64,000 bases of DNA from Rhodospirillaceae bacterium. GTDB taxonomy: Bacteria; Pseudomonadota; Alphaproteobacteria; UBA8366; Aestuariispiraceae. Below, piece after piece: positions 27,981 through 36,419 of the stretch (its first letter is position 1; each line of letters opens with the position of its first letter). The notes beneath the pieces were generated by a model. That model was not told the DNA's origin, did no database searches, and saw nothing but the letters and a program-made list of their open reading frames with translations. The position numbers were made by a program, and so were the translations under genes. The DNA is taken from positions 381,679 through 445,678 of the forward strand of contig PAQY01000012.1 of assembly GCA_002709955.1 (NCBI GenBank), given 5' to 3'.

Positions 27981-29321
27981 ATGACACGGAATTATTTTGG
28001 CACGGATGGGATTCGCGGAACCGCTAATCAGGCCCCGATTGAGGTCGATACCGTTCTGCGCCTTGCCCTGGCTGCAGGAGCTCATTTTCGTCGTGGTGGG
28101 CATCGCCATCGCGTGGTGATCGGCAAGGATACGCGCCTGTCTGGCTATATGCTGGAAAGCGCGCTGGTTGCCGGTTTCAGCGCTATGGGCATGGATGTCA
28201 TGCTGTTCGGGCCGCTGCCAACGCCAGCCGTGGCGATGCTGACACGCTCCATGCGCGCCGATGTCGGGGTGATGATTTCCGCCTCCCACAATCCCTATCG
28301 CGACAATGGGATCAAACTGTTCGGGCCGGACGGATACAAGCTGTCCGATGAGACCGAAATGGAAATTGAGCGTCTGATGGATGAAGGCGTGTCAGAGCGT
28401 GCCGCACCGGAAGACATTGGCCGGGCTACCCGGATCGATGATGCGCCGGGCCGCTATATCGAGGCAGTGAAGCGCACCTTCCCGGAAGATTTAAGCCTGG
28501 AATCACTGAAGATCGTGGTCGATTGCGCCCATGGTGCCGCCTATAAGGTGGCCCCCATCGTGCTGCGTGAATTGGGCGCTACGGTTGTGCCCATCGCGGT
28601 TGCCCCCAATGGCAAGAATATCAATGCCTTCTGTGGTGCCACCGATCCGGCCGCCATGTGCGAGGCCGTCAGCGCCCATGGGGCCGATATCGGTCTGGCG
28701 CTGGATGGCGATGCGGACCGCCTGATCGTGTGTGATGAGACGGGGCATGTTGTCGATGGTGATCAGTTGATGGCGTTGATTGCCAATTCCTGGGCCAAGG
28801 CGGGGCGGTTGCGGGGCGATGTCGTCGCGACAGTCATGTCCAATCTGGGGATGGAGCGGTATTTGGCCGATCAGGGAATCGGGCTGGTCCGCACTAAGGT
28901 TGGGGATCGCTATGTCGTCGATGCGATGCGCAATCGGGGCTGTAACCTGGGCGGTGAACAATCCGGCCATATCGTCATGAGCGATTATGCGACCACGGGC
29001 GATGGCCTGATTGCCGCGCTGCAGGTGCTGGCCGTCGCAGTGCGTGACGGTGCGCCCATGAGCCAGGTTGGCAAGGTCTTTACTCCTGTTCCCCAACGTC
29101 TGCACAATGTCCGGTTTTCTGGGGGATCGAAGCCGCTGGAATCCGCAGCGGTGAAGAAGGCGATAGCCTTGGGAGAGGCGCAATTGAACGGGTCGGGCCG
29201 CCTGGTTATCCGCCCGTCTGGCACCGAACCGGTGATCCGCGTGATGGCGGAAGCCGATGATCCGGGCCTGATCGACAGTGTGATTGCCCATATTTCTGAT
29301 GCGATCGAGGCGGCAGCCTAG
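27981..29321 (+). CDS. glmM: Phosphoglucosamine mutase
   Basis: A 446-residue cytosolic enzyme converting glucosamine-6-phosphate to glucosamine-1-phosphate for peptidoglycan and LPS precursors. The N-terminal [14 protein letters not shown] is typical, the catalytic phosphoserine is in [14 protein letters not shown] (Ser ~101), the metal site is LDGDADR, and the phosphate-binding loop is [16 protein letters not shown] lies 6 bases before the ATG. In many alphaproteobacteria glmM follows ftsH; here the lower-GC glycosyltransferase cluster lies between them. Confidence 0.96.
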   Translation: MTRNYFGTDGIRGTANQAPIEVDTVLRLALAAGAHFRRGGHRHRVVIGKDTRLSGYMLESALVAGFSAMGMDVMLFGPLPTPAVAMLTRSMRADVGVMISASHNPYRDNGIKLFGPDGYKLSDETEMEIERLMDEGVSERAAPEDIGRATRIDDAPGRYIEAVKRTFPEDLSLESLKIVVDCAHGAAYKVAPIVLRELGATVVPIAVAPNGKNINAFCGATDPAAMCEAVSAHGADIGLALDGDADRLIVCDETGHVVDGDQLMALIANSWAKAGRLRGDVVATVMSNLGMERYLADQGIGLVRTKVGDRYVVDAMRNRGCNLGGEQSGHIVMSDYATTGDGLIAALQVLAVAVRDGAPMSQVGKVFTPVPQRLHNVRFSGGSKPLESAAVKKAIALGEAQLNGSGRLVIRPSGTEPVIRVMAEADDPGLIDSVIAHISDAIEAAA

Positions 29322-29351
29322 AGTATCTTGGCTCTAGGTTTGCCCTGGGGT

Positions 29352-29379
29352 TTGACAGGGCGTCATAAATCCTTATAAG
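29352..29379 (+). promoter_or_regulatory. Sigma-70-type promoter of rpsD
   Basis: TTGACA (29352-29357) and TATAAG (29374-29379) are separated by 16 bp. This would start transcription near 29386 and give rpsD a ~150-base 5' leader, which may bind S4 for autoregulation, though no specific structure was identified. Confidence 0.75.
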
Positions 29380-29537
29380 TCCGCTCGCTTTCTGGGAATG
29401 TGGATAGCCCGTGGTGTTGGAACAAAGTTTCCGGGCAAGGGCGATCCCGCCACCCGACTGAGGCTTCAGGGCATCAGGCCGGGATGGACTACCGGAACAA
29501 TTTGGAACAACACCGTGAACCAACGGGAGAGTAAATT

Positions 29538-30152
29538 ATGTCTAAGCGTATTAATGCGAAACACAAGATTGACCGACGCCTTGGCGTCAACCTCTGGGGT
29601 CGCCCCAAGAGCCCGTTCAACAAACGTGAGACCCCTCCGGGTCAGCACGGCCAGCGCCGCCGCAAGCCCTCTGATTTCGGTATCCAGTTGATGGCGAAAC
29701 AGAAGCTGAAAGGCTATTACGGCAATATCGGCGAGAAGCGCTTCCGGAAATATTACGAAGAAGCCCAGCGTGTGAAAGGCGATACCGGTGAAAACCTGGT
29801 GGGCCTGCTGGAACACCGCCTGGACGCCATCGTCTATCGCGCCAAATTTGTCCCGACCGTGTTTGCCGCGCGTCAGTTCGTCAGCCATGGTCACGTTCTG
29901 GTCAATGGTCGCCGCATGACGGTTTCTTCCTATACCGTGAAGATTGGCGACAAGATCGAAGTCCGCCAGAAATCCCGCGAAATGCCGCTGGTCCTGGAAG
30001 CCATCCAGAGCGCCGAGCGTGACATTCCTGAATATCTGGAAGTCGACCACAACAAACTGACCGTCAACATCATCCGAACGCCGAAACTGGAAGAAATTCC
30101 CTATCCGGCAAAGATGGAACCAAACCTGGTCGTCGAGTTCTACTCACGTTAA
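29538..30152 (+). CDS. rpsD: 30S ribosomal protein S4
   Basis: A 204-residue primary 16S rRNA-binding protein. It begins [26 protein letters not shown], the alphaproteobacterial S4 form lacking the zinc-cysteine knot. The S4 RNA-binding domain follows ([34 protein letters not shown]). GGGAG lies upstream of the ATG. It is monocistronic here, with its own promoter and terminator rather than inside an alpha operon. Confidence 0.97.
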   Translation: MSKRINAKHKIDRRLGVNLWGRPKSPFNKRETPPGQHGQRRRKPSDFGIQLMAKQKLKGYYGNIGEKRFRKYYEEAQRVKGDTGENLVGLLEHRLDAIVYRAKFVPTVFAARQFVSHGHVLVNGRRMTVSSYTVKIGDKIEVRQKSREMPLVLEAIQSAERDIPEYLEVDHNKLTVNIIRTPKLEEIPYPAKMEPNLVVEFYSR

Positions 30153-30180
30153 TCCACGTTTGGACTGCAAGATTTCAGAA

Positions 30181-30209
30181 AGGCCCTGCCATTTGGCGGG
30201 GCCTTTTTC
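30181..30209 (+). terminator. Intrinsic terminator of rpsD
   Basis: A stem AGGCCCTGCC / GGCGGGGCCT around a short ATTT loop is followed by TTTTT. It lies 29 bases after the stop codon and also faces the convergent MFS gene. Confidence 0.88.
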
Positions 30210-30235
30210 TGTATGTCTTGACTGGTCTAAGGGAG

Positions 30236-31543
30236 TTACTTCCCGCTGGGCTTATAGTGCGGGACCTCTTCGCCGTCCGCCTCATCATCGTGGCCGAAGA
30301 CGGCTTCCAGGCTTTCTTCGATCTCCGGCCCGGCGGAGCGGGGGTTTAGCTGGGAAATTGCGACAGAGCTGGCAGGCACGTTGACATAGGCGCCGGTCGG
30401 CGCGGGAGCGCTGCGCTGGGTCATGCGATAGATCGCAAAGCCTACGAAAATGCCATTGAACAGGATGGTGTGATATAGCAACCCGTCCGGCCCCAGCCAT
30501 TCCATCGCCGTACTGCCCGTCAGGGGCCCCAATGTCATGCCAAAGGCGAAGGACAGCATCAGGGTCGCACATAGCGGCACCATCTGCTTCTGCTCCACAA
30601 AGTCCCCGGCATGGGCGACAATGATGGGATAGATCGAAAAGCCAAGCCCCCCGATCAACAGCACAAAGAAGGCGTATCCCCACAGCGGAAGAGCGGGCAG
30701 GGCGATCAGGACAGCAGAGACCACCGCCATGGTGGCGATGCCAAATATCATCACCAGACGGCGGTCTATCCGATCCGACGTCCATCCCAAAGGCCATTGC
30801 AGGAACAGCGCACCAAATTGCAGGACGGAGCTTAAAATAACAGCCCCGTTGACATCCAGCCCTTCCGCCAGGCCATACAGGCCGATCAGGTTCCCAAGGG
30901 CGCTGTTGGATGTGGCGATACACAGACAGCCGACAATCGCCAGTGGGGTCTTCCTGTAGACCTGTACGATCCCCATACGGTCATCATTGGGCGGTGTTGG
31001 GTTGCCGCCATGGCGCAGGGCGACCGGCAACAGTGATAACGAGAAGAAGGCACTGACCAGCATGAAATGCCAATTGCCCGAAATGGTGGCGACGGTCAGC
31101 ATCAATGGGCCGCTGGCCTGGGCGACCTTGTAACAGATCATATAGACGCTCATCACCCGCCCGCGCACGGATCGATCCGTCTCCCCCGAAATCCAGCTAT
31201 CCGACGTGGTCAGTAAGCCGGCGTAACAGATACCCGACAGCAGGCGTGCGCCGGTCCACAGATACAGGTCCGTATCGATCGCCAGCGCCAGGGTCAGCGT
31301 GGACAGCACCGTCGCCAGGGCTGAAAAGGCACGGATATGACCAATCCGGCGGATCAAGGTGGGGGCGATGATACAGCCCAACAGGAAGCCGCCTGAAAAC
31401 CCGGCGGACATGACCCCGATTTCGGTGGAAGAGAAACCAGCCTCCTGCATGCGCAACGGCAGCAAGGCGCTTAATAATCCCATTCCGCATTGCAGCAGGA
31501 CAACGGCATTGATGATCGCGCCTACGGCGAGGATCGGGCTCAT
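30236..31543 (-). CDS. Major facilitator superfamily transporter
   Basis: About 435 residues with twelve predicted membrane helices. MFS landmarks are GFLLGCIIAPTLIRRIGHIRAFS (loop 2-3, the GxxxxPxxxxRxGHR-type motif of YcaD-like permeases) and GWTSDRIDRRLVMIFG (the repeat in the second half). The C-terminal tail (~60 residues) is charged. Start chosen at the ATG at 31543, next to the first helix; an in-frame TTG at 31570 is possible. Substrate unknown. The adjacent upstream sequence is the repeat cluster. Confidence 0.82.
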   Translation of the reverse strand: MSPILAVGAIINAVVLLQCGMGLLSALLPLRMQEAGFSSTEIGVMSAGFSGGFLLGCIIAPTLIRRIGHIRAFSALATVLSTLTLALAIDTDLYLWTGARLLSGICYAGLLTTSDSWISGETDRSVRGRVMSVYMICYKVAQASGPLMLTVATISGNWHFMLVSAFFSLSLLPVALRHGGNPTPPNDDRMGIVQVYRKTPLAIVGCLCIATSNSALGNLIGLYGLAEGLDVNGAVILSSVLQFGALFLQWPLGWTSDRIDRRLVMIFGIATMAVVSAVLIALPALPLWGYAFFVLLIGGLGFSIYPIIVAHAGDFVEQKQMVPLCATLMLSFAFGMTLGPLTGSTAMEWLGPDGLLYHTILFNGIFVGFAIYRMTQRSAPAPTGAYVNVPASSVAISQLNPRSAGPEIEESLEAVFGHDDEADGEEVPHYKPSGK

Positions 31544-31570
31544 ATGACCAACGGGTTCTGTGACGTCCAA

Positions 31571-31734
31571 GAACGAATATCTACACTGACGTCTTATTCC
31601 TTACCCAGCGTATGGTAAAGCGGACAAAACTATCCCCTGTGAGACTCATCGCGGTTTAGGTTCAGTTTGAGCGTGCGTCGTTACACTGGGCCCTGATCCG
31701 GTTGCGCAATTGGCCCAGGACCCCCGTCTGCTCG
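31571..31734. other. Non-coding region upstream of the MFS gene
   Basis: 164 bases holding the presumed MFS promoter on the minus strand. No feature recognised. The repeat cluster starts immediately to the right. Confidence 0.4.
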
Positions 31735-32570
31735 TTTTAAAAAGATTTATCGCAAAGGACGCAGAGAGGGCGCGAAGGACGCTGAGGGGATGATGCGTTG
31801 TGGCGTTCCATGTCTGACCTTCCACGCCATTCTCATCCTGAGGAGGCGCGATAGCGCCGTCTCGAAGGATGCGCTGTAAGTCCGGTGCTTACAGAAGGCT
31901 CCCCCTTCGAGACGCTGCGCTCCTCAGGGTGAGGGTGTATTTGGTATAGCTGCAGCGTCATCCCGGACCTGATCCGGGATCCAGGGCGGCAGGCTCGATT
32001 TGTGCGTGTGGCCCTGGACTCCCGCCTTCGCGGGAGAGACGAAAAGGTAAAGAGTAACCGCAAAGGGCGCAGAGAAGGCGCGAAGGACGCTGAGGGGTCC
32101 TCTCTTTTTGTCATCCCGGACCTGATCCGAGGTCCAGGGCGGCAGGCTCGATTTGTGCGTGTGGCCCTGGACTCCCGCCTTCGCGGGAGAGACGAGAAGG
32201 TAAAGATTAACCGCAAAGGGCGCAGAGAAGGCGCGAAGGACGCTGAGAGGTCCTCTCTTTTTGTCACCCCCGTGATCCGGGATCCAGGGCGGCAGGCTAG
32301 GTTTGTGCGTGTGGCGCTGAACTCCCGCCTTCGCGGGCGTGACGAGCCAGTATTTGTCTTTGCGCCCTCTGCGTTTCTCCGCGCTCTTTGCGTTCCACAT
32401 TTTCGTCATCCCGGACCTGATCCGGGATCCAGGGCGGCAAGCTCGAATGGTGCGTGTGGCTTTGGACGCCCGCCTGCGCGGGAGAGACGAGAAGGTAAAG
32501 GTTAACCGCAGCGCACGCAGAGAAGGCGCAAAGGGTGCGGAGGTATCGCGGAAGGCCCTGCGTGCCCCCT
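31735..32570. repeat. Modular repeat cluster I (period ~153 bp)
   Basis: The region is built from short recurring modules. Module C is a GCAAAGG-CGCAGAGAAGGCGCGAAGGACGC type stretch (from 31738, 32044, 32199, 32505). Module D (31802-31830) contains GGCGTTCCA. Module A (31826-31937) is a large imperfect palindrome. Module B begins GTCATCCCGGACCTGATCC and recurs at 31957, 32110, 32263 and 32405, that is every 142-153 bases. The order C-D-A-B at 31738-32041 is one inverted copy of the unit repeated at 62.3-63.6 kb. Long frames that cross the region on both strands (motifs like SPAKAGVQ) follow the repeat and are not genes. Confidence 0.85.
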
Positions 32571-33188
32571 TTACCCGGTCCAGGGGTCCATCGGGATGAA
32601 ACCGGGCAGGGCGGCCATGCGGTTTAGCCATTGGCGCATAGCGGGGTAAGGGGTCAGGGAGATGCCGCCTTCCTCTGCAACGCTGGTATAGGAATACAGG
32701 GCGATGTCAGCAATGGACGGGTCTGTACCGACAGCCCATTCTGCCAGACTGAATGTCTTTTCCATCAGGGCCAGAGCCGCCTTGCCCTTAGTCTGTTTTT
32801 CCGCCAACAGGGCCTTGCGGTCAGGCGTCATGTCCAGATGGTGGCACCAGAATCGGGCGACGGCGATGGTGGGTTCGTGTTCATATTGCTCCCACATCAG
32901 CCAACTCATCACCTTGGCCCGCAGATAGGGGTCTTGGGGCATATAGTCTGTGCCTTCCGCCAGAAAGAACAGAATCGCATTGGATTCCGACAGACAGCGC
33001 CCGTCGGCCAGTTGCAGGGCGGGGATGCGTCCATTGGGGTTGATCGCCAGGAAATCGGGCAGGCGTGTTTCGCCCTTGTGGATGTCCTTGAAGACCAGCG
33101 TATAGTCGATATTCAGCAGGCTCAACAACAGCCGGACCTTGTGGCCGTTCCCGCTTTCAGGATGATCATACAGGGTCAGGCCGTCCAT
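32571..33188 (-). CDS. Glutathione S-transferase family protein
   Basis: 205 residues. The N-terminal thioredoxin-like GST domain begins MDGLTLYDHPESGNGHKVRLLLSLL, with the glutathione-binding cis-Pro and Ser in GRIPALQLADGRCLSESNAILFFLAE (residues ~52-77). An all-helical C-terminal domain (DPSIADIALYSY) follows. The motif Ser near residue 12 suggests a bacterial beta/theta-like class. Start 33188 is chosen because GGGAGA lies 9 bases upstream. Its 3' end abuts repeat cluster I. Confidence 0.88.
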   Translation of the reverse strand: MDGLTLYDHPESGNGHKVRLLLSLLNIDYTLVFKDIHKGETRLPDFLAINPNGRIPALQLADGRCLSESNAILFFLAEGTDYMPQDPYLRAKVMSWLMWEQYEHEPTIAVARFWCHHLDMTPDRKALLAEKQTKGKAALALMEKTFSLAEWAVGTDPSIADIALYSYTSVAEEGGISLTPYPAMRQWLNRMAALPGFIPMDPWTG

Positions 33189-33292
33189 ATCGCAGTCTCC
33201 CATGGTTGATGGGTTGGGAGTCTGCCAAACCTTATCCATTGGGCAAGCGCGATTTGCGGGGTCTCAGGATAAGAAAACCTTGGTCTGAACAG

Positions 33293-33323
33293 AAAAGGCG
33301 CACCGGGAATGTCCCGATGCGCC
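33293..33323 (-). terminator. Intrinsic terminator downstream of the Hsp20 gene
   Basis: On the minus strand, GGCGCATCGGGA / TCCCGGTGCGCC forms a strong stem followed by TTTT (33296-33293). It lies 38 bases past the Hsp20 stop. Confidence 0.8.
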
Positions 33324-33360
33324 TGTGCTCACGTCAACGATTTTGCTTTGCGATCACGCG

Positions 33361-33825
33361 TTAGGCGGCTTTCTTTTCCAACGCCTTTTGCTTGGGCTTC
33401 GCCGTCGTGGTGATGCTCACCGTGCGCGGCTTGGCTTCTTCCGGCACTTCGCGTTTCAGGGCGATGTGCAGCAGGCCGTGTTCCAGTTTTGCATCGGCCA
33501 CTTTGATATGGTCGGCAAGGCTGAAGCGACGCTCAAACGCGCGTTCGGCAATACCGCGATGCAGGAACTGACGCTCGACGGTTTCATCGCTCTGGGCGAT
33601 TTTGCCGGTCACGGTCAGGGTGTTTTCCTGAACGGTGATGTCCAGGTCGTCTTCTGAAAAGCCCGCAACCGCCATGGAAATGGCATAGGCGTCGTCGTCC
33701 AGCTTTTCGATGTTGTAAGGGGGATAGGTTGGAACCTGTTCACTGGCCAGGGAATCCATCGTCCGGGCCAGACGGTCAAAACCAACAGTGGTCCGCAACA
33801 GCGGGGTCATATCGAATGCACGCAT
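33361..33825 (-). CDS. Small heat-shock protein, Hsp20/IbpA family
   Basis: 154 residues. An N-terminal region typical of class A bacterial sHSPs (MRAFDMTPLLRTTVGFDRL) is followed by the alpha-crystallin domain (YPPYNIEKLDDDAYAISMAVAGFSEDDLDI … LHIALKREVPEE). The C-terminal extension carries a TVSI-type I-x-I/V element and ends in a basic Lys/Ala tail. It binds unfolding proteins as an ATP-independent holdase. GAGGAG is 7 bases upstream of the ATG. The ~130-base leader is long enough for a heat-sensing RNA element. Confidence 0.93.
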   Translation of the reverse strand: MRAFDMTPLLRTTVGFDRLARTMDSLASEQVPTYPPYNIEKLDDDAYAISMAVAGFSEDDLDITVQENTLTVTGKIAQSDETVERQFLHRGIAERAFERRFSLADHIKVADAKLEHGLLHIALKREVPEEAKPRTVSITTTAKPKQKALEKKAA

Positions 33826-34006
33826 GTCTAAGTCTCCTCAAGTTAGAGCGAGAGTGATGTTAGAACCGCCCCAGAACAGGCGACGGTCCGCTATGCTGTC
33901 GTAAGACTGATCCTGTTTGTGAACCCCAATCGGGCGTTCGACAGGACTGCCTTTTGACAGGATAAAGTTGGGGTGACTTTTTTGGGCATTCAAGAGGGGC
34001 AGGGTT

Positions 34007-34041
34007 AAAAAAATTGGGGCGACCCGAAGATCGCCCCAATA
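34007..34041 (-). terminator. Intrinsic terminator of rpmE
   Basis: Minus-strand stem ATTGGGGCGATC / GGTCGCCCCAAT is followed by seven T residues. It starts 25 bases after the rpmE stop codon. Confidence 0.88.
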
Positions 34042-34065
34042 TCGTCTGACCCGATAAAAATCCGA

Positions 34066-34290
34066 TTAGGATTTCAGGCCGAAATTCGCAAAGCGCTTGT
34101 TGAAGCGATCCAACTGACCCGACGCCATCAGCTTGCCGGTACCGCCAGTCCAGGCCGGGTGGCCGGTCGGGTCGATGTCCAGGCGCATTTCGTCGCCTTC
34201 CTTGCCCCAGGTCGAGCGCGTCTTATAGGTCGTTCCATCGGTCATGATGACGGTGATGGTGTGGTAGTCTGGATGGATATCCTGTTTCAT
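34066..34290 (-). CDS. rpmE: 50S ribosomal protein L31
   Basis: 74 residues from the ATG at 34290 ([22 protein letters not shown]), the standard L31 start; the longer open frame adds twelve unrelated residues. No CxxC zinc pair is visible, so this is the zinc-independent (C-) form. GGAG lies 13 bases upstream. Small basic protein of the central protuberance. Confidence 0.95.
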   Translation of the reverse strand: MKQDIHPDYHTITVIMTDGTTYKTRSTWGKEGDEMRLDIDPTGHPAWTGGTGKLMASGQLDRFNKRFANFGLKS

Positions 34291-34499
34291 CGCGCGTAAG
34301 CTCCAAAGCCGTTGAGGACGCGCCACGGCGCGAAAACCCTCTGAAAAAAGTTCGTATCAGGCGCGGCTTTTACCCTTCGACTCCCGGCAATGCAAATGAT
34401 TTCTGTCGAATTGTCCATCGACGCGGTCCGCGGTTCGGCGGTAGAGTGTCGTTAAGAGGTGGTATCCTCTTGTCACATTTTGCTAAAGGAGTAGGAGTC

Positions 34500-34769
34500 A
34501 TGACGCATTTCCTGGTTTCCGAAGAAAAACCTGATGGTCACCGGTTGGAAGATTTGCTGCGCATCATTCGGAAGGATGTGCTGACACGATGCATCAGGAT
34601 CACCGATGACACCCGCCCCGAAGCACAGCAGGTTCTGTCCAATAATATCAAAGTCCTGGAGCATCTTTCCGAGGCAATAAAGCTGGCCGAATCTTCGACA
34701 CATGTTCTGGACAAGGCCTTTGGGCCCAGCCAAGCCGCACGGGGAGGCCCGCCGCGCATTGGAACCTGA
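34500..34769 (+). CDS. Small conserved-looking hypothetical protein, 89 aa
   Basis: A soluble, mostly helical protein (MTHFLVSEEKPDGHRLEDLLRIIRKDVLTR… VLSNNIKVLEHLSEAIKLAESST). A good ribosome-binding site (AGGAG repeated, 34487-34498) makes it likely real. No known motif. The tail (GPSQAARGGPPRIGT) looks unstructured. It is convergent with the glutamine-synthetase-like gene. I do not recognise the family. Confidence 0.65.
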   Translation: MTHFLVSEEKPDGHRLEDLLRIIRKDVLTRCIRITDDTRPEAQQVLSNNIKVLEHLSEAIKLAESSTHVLDKAFGPSQAARGGPPRIGT

Positions 34770-34782
34770 TTGTATAAACAAC

Positions 34783-34813
34783 CACCCCCGCAGGATAATC
34801 CCACGGGGGTGGC
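34783..34813. terminator. Hairpin between convergent genes
   Basis: A near-perfect stem CCACCCCCG / CGGGGGTGG sits between the 89-aa gene and the glutamine-synthetase-like gene. Read on the minus strand it is followed by TTGTTTAT, so it may end both transcripts. Confidence 0.6.
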
Positions 34814-34842
34814 GTGTGTCGCATATTTTATGATGGAAGAGA

Positions 34843-36204
34843 TCAGACGTTCAGCAACAGGTTTTCGCGTTCCCAGGAACTGATAACCCGCTGATACAGG
34901 TCATATTCGTGATTCTTCACATCCATATAAGCGCGGGCGAAATGCTCGCCCAAAGTTTCTTTCAACGGTTTTGAATAGTTGAATTTTTGCAACGCATCAC
35001 CCTGGTGACGCGGCAGGGCAAAGGCAAACCGATAGGCATCCCCCTCAACCGGATTGGAGGGTTCGATTTTTTCCTTAATGCCCAGATAACCACAGGCCAA
35101 TGTGGCCGCCATGGCCAGATAGGGATTCGCATCCGATCCGGCCAGACGGTTTTCAATCCGTCGTGATTCTGGTGAAGAATCGGGGATACGCAGCCCACAG
35201 GTGCGATTGTCGTGGCCCCAATGCACATTGATCGGCGCATCAGAATATCGCGCAATCCGCCGATAGCTGTTCACATTGGGGGCCATCAGCGGCATGGCGG
35301 CGGGCAGATAGCGTTGCAATCCACCGATATAGTGCAACAGCGTTTTGGAATCCTTGCCCGTCTTTGTGGAGAAGACATTCTTGCCCGTATACATATCAAC
35401 CAGCGACTGGTGAACATGCATGGAGGAGCCAGGCTGGTTCTGATGCGGTTTCGCCATGAAGGTGGCATAGATATCGTGCCGCAAGGCCGCCTGGCGGACC
35501 AGGCGTTTGAACAGGAACACCTGATCTGCCAGCTCCAGCGGATTGCCGTGGTTGAAGTTGATTTCCATCTGCGCGGCACCTGCCTCATGCGCCATGGTAT
35601 CAACGTCCAGATGGGCCGCCTCACAGAAGTCATAGATGTCTTCGACGATGGGATCGAATTCGTTCGCGGCCTCGATGCCATAGGCTTGGCGTCCGGATTC
35701 CTGACGACCCGATGCACCAATCGGTGCTTCCAGCGGATAATCCGGATCCAGGTTTTTCTTTACGAAATAAAATTCCAGCTCTGGCGCGACGATGGGCTGA
35801 AGGCCTTTTTTCGCATAAAGGTCCAGAATCTTCTTCAAGACATAGCGCGGTGAGAACTCAACCGGCGATCCGTCCAGATGAAACGCATCGCAGATCACCT
35901 GAGCAACAGGATCAGGATACCAGGGAACCAGACGAATGGTGCTGGGGTCCGGCACCATGGCGATGTCGCGGTTGGTGTCGGCCACAACCTCCGTATCCAG
36001 CACGAACTCGCCGGTTACGGTTTGGATGAACAGACATTCCGGGACACGCAAGCTGCGGTCTTCCAGGCTTTTTAGAAATTTGTTCGACGGCAGAATTTTG
36101 CCCCGCGCAATACCAGACATATCCGGTAATAGGCATTCCACCTCGTCAACATTATGGGCTTTTACCCAGTCGCTTAAATTGGTCACATTGGCCTCACGAT
36201 CCAT
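34843..36204 (-). CDS. Glutamine synthetase family protein, probable gamma-glutamylpolyamine synthetase (PuuA-like)
   Basis: 453 residues, similar to GlnA but lacking the adenylylation loop sequence of nitrogen-assimilating GlnA. Visible elements are PELEFYFVKK (metal Glu), HEAGAAQMEINF, the ATP-site MAKPHQNQPGSSMHVHQSL, ANVNSYRRI and NRTCGLRIPDSSPESRRIENRLAGSDANPY. The nearby second GS-like gene and a PuuB-like oxidase suggest polyamine or other amine catabolism. Which amine each ligase takes is unknown. It is divergent from the second ligase across a 215-base promoter region. Confidence 0.82.
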   Translation of the reverse strand: MDREANVTNLSDWVKAHNVDEVECLLPDMSGIARGKILPSNKFLKSLEDRSLRVPECLFIQTVTGEFVLDTEVVADTNRDIAMVPDPSTIRLVPWYPDPVAQVICDAFHLDGSPVEFSPRYVLKKILDLYAKKGLQPIVAPELEFYFVKKNLDPDYPLEAPIGASGRQESGRQAYGIEAANEFDPIVEDIYDFCEAAHLDVDTMAHEAGAAQMEINFNHGNPLELADQVFLFKRLVRQAALRHDIYATFMAKPHQNQPGSSMHVHQSLVDMYTGKNVFSTKTGKDSKTLLHYIGGLQRYLPAAMPLMAPNVNSYRRIARYSDAPINVHWGHDNRTCGLRIPDSSPESRRIENRLAGSDANPYLAMAATLACGYLGIKEKIEPSNPVEGDAYRFAFALPRHQGDALQKFNYSKPLKETLGEHFARAYMDVKNHEYDLYQRVISSWERENLLLNV

Positions 36205-36419
36205 GCGGATTCTCTTTATAGGGATTTCAATTTATCATAATTACACATCTGTCCCTGATTCGATGTGCCCCTCACAGACCACCAGCGCAGAAAAAAGCAT
36301 GGCGCTGAGATTGTGATCACATTTTTTATGCCTTATAGTTCCGTCCATCCGCAAGCCTAATCACGTATAATCCACAAGGTTTCACGCCGTACCAAGCGAT
36401 ATATGAAAGCAGATATTAA
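36205..36419. promoter_or_regulatory. Divergent promoter region of the amine cluster
   Basis: 215 AT-rich bases between the two glutamine-synthetase-like genes. A perfect 10-bp palindrome TGTGATCACA lies at 36312-36321, followed by ATTTTTTATG. It is a candidate operator for a local regulator; it resembles but does not match the CRP site, which has six bases between half-sites. Confidence 0.5.

Noticed and set aside
31924-32631. Minus-strand frame of 235 codons (and the plus frame 32002-32505) containing SPAKAGVQ-type phrases
   Set aside because: Both frames run through the repeat modules and repeat with them; the same phrases arise wherever module B is present. No ribosome-binding site or non-repeat homology.
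33826-33960. ROSE-type RNA thermometer before the Hsp20 gene
   Set aside because: The leader is long enough and a CTC/GAG pairing near GAGGAG is possible, but the stem is weak and the ROSE consensus was not seen.
36312-36321. TGTGATCACA as a CRP site
   Set aside because: CRP needs six bases between TGTGA and TCACA; here the half-sites abut. Kept only as an unassigned palindrome.
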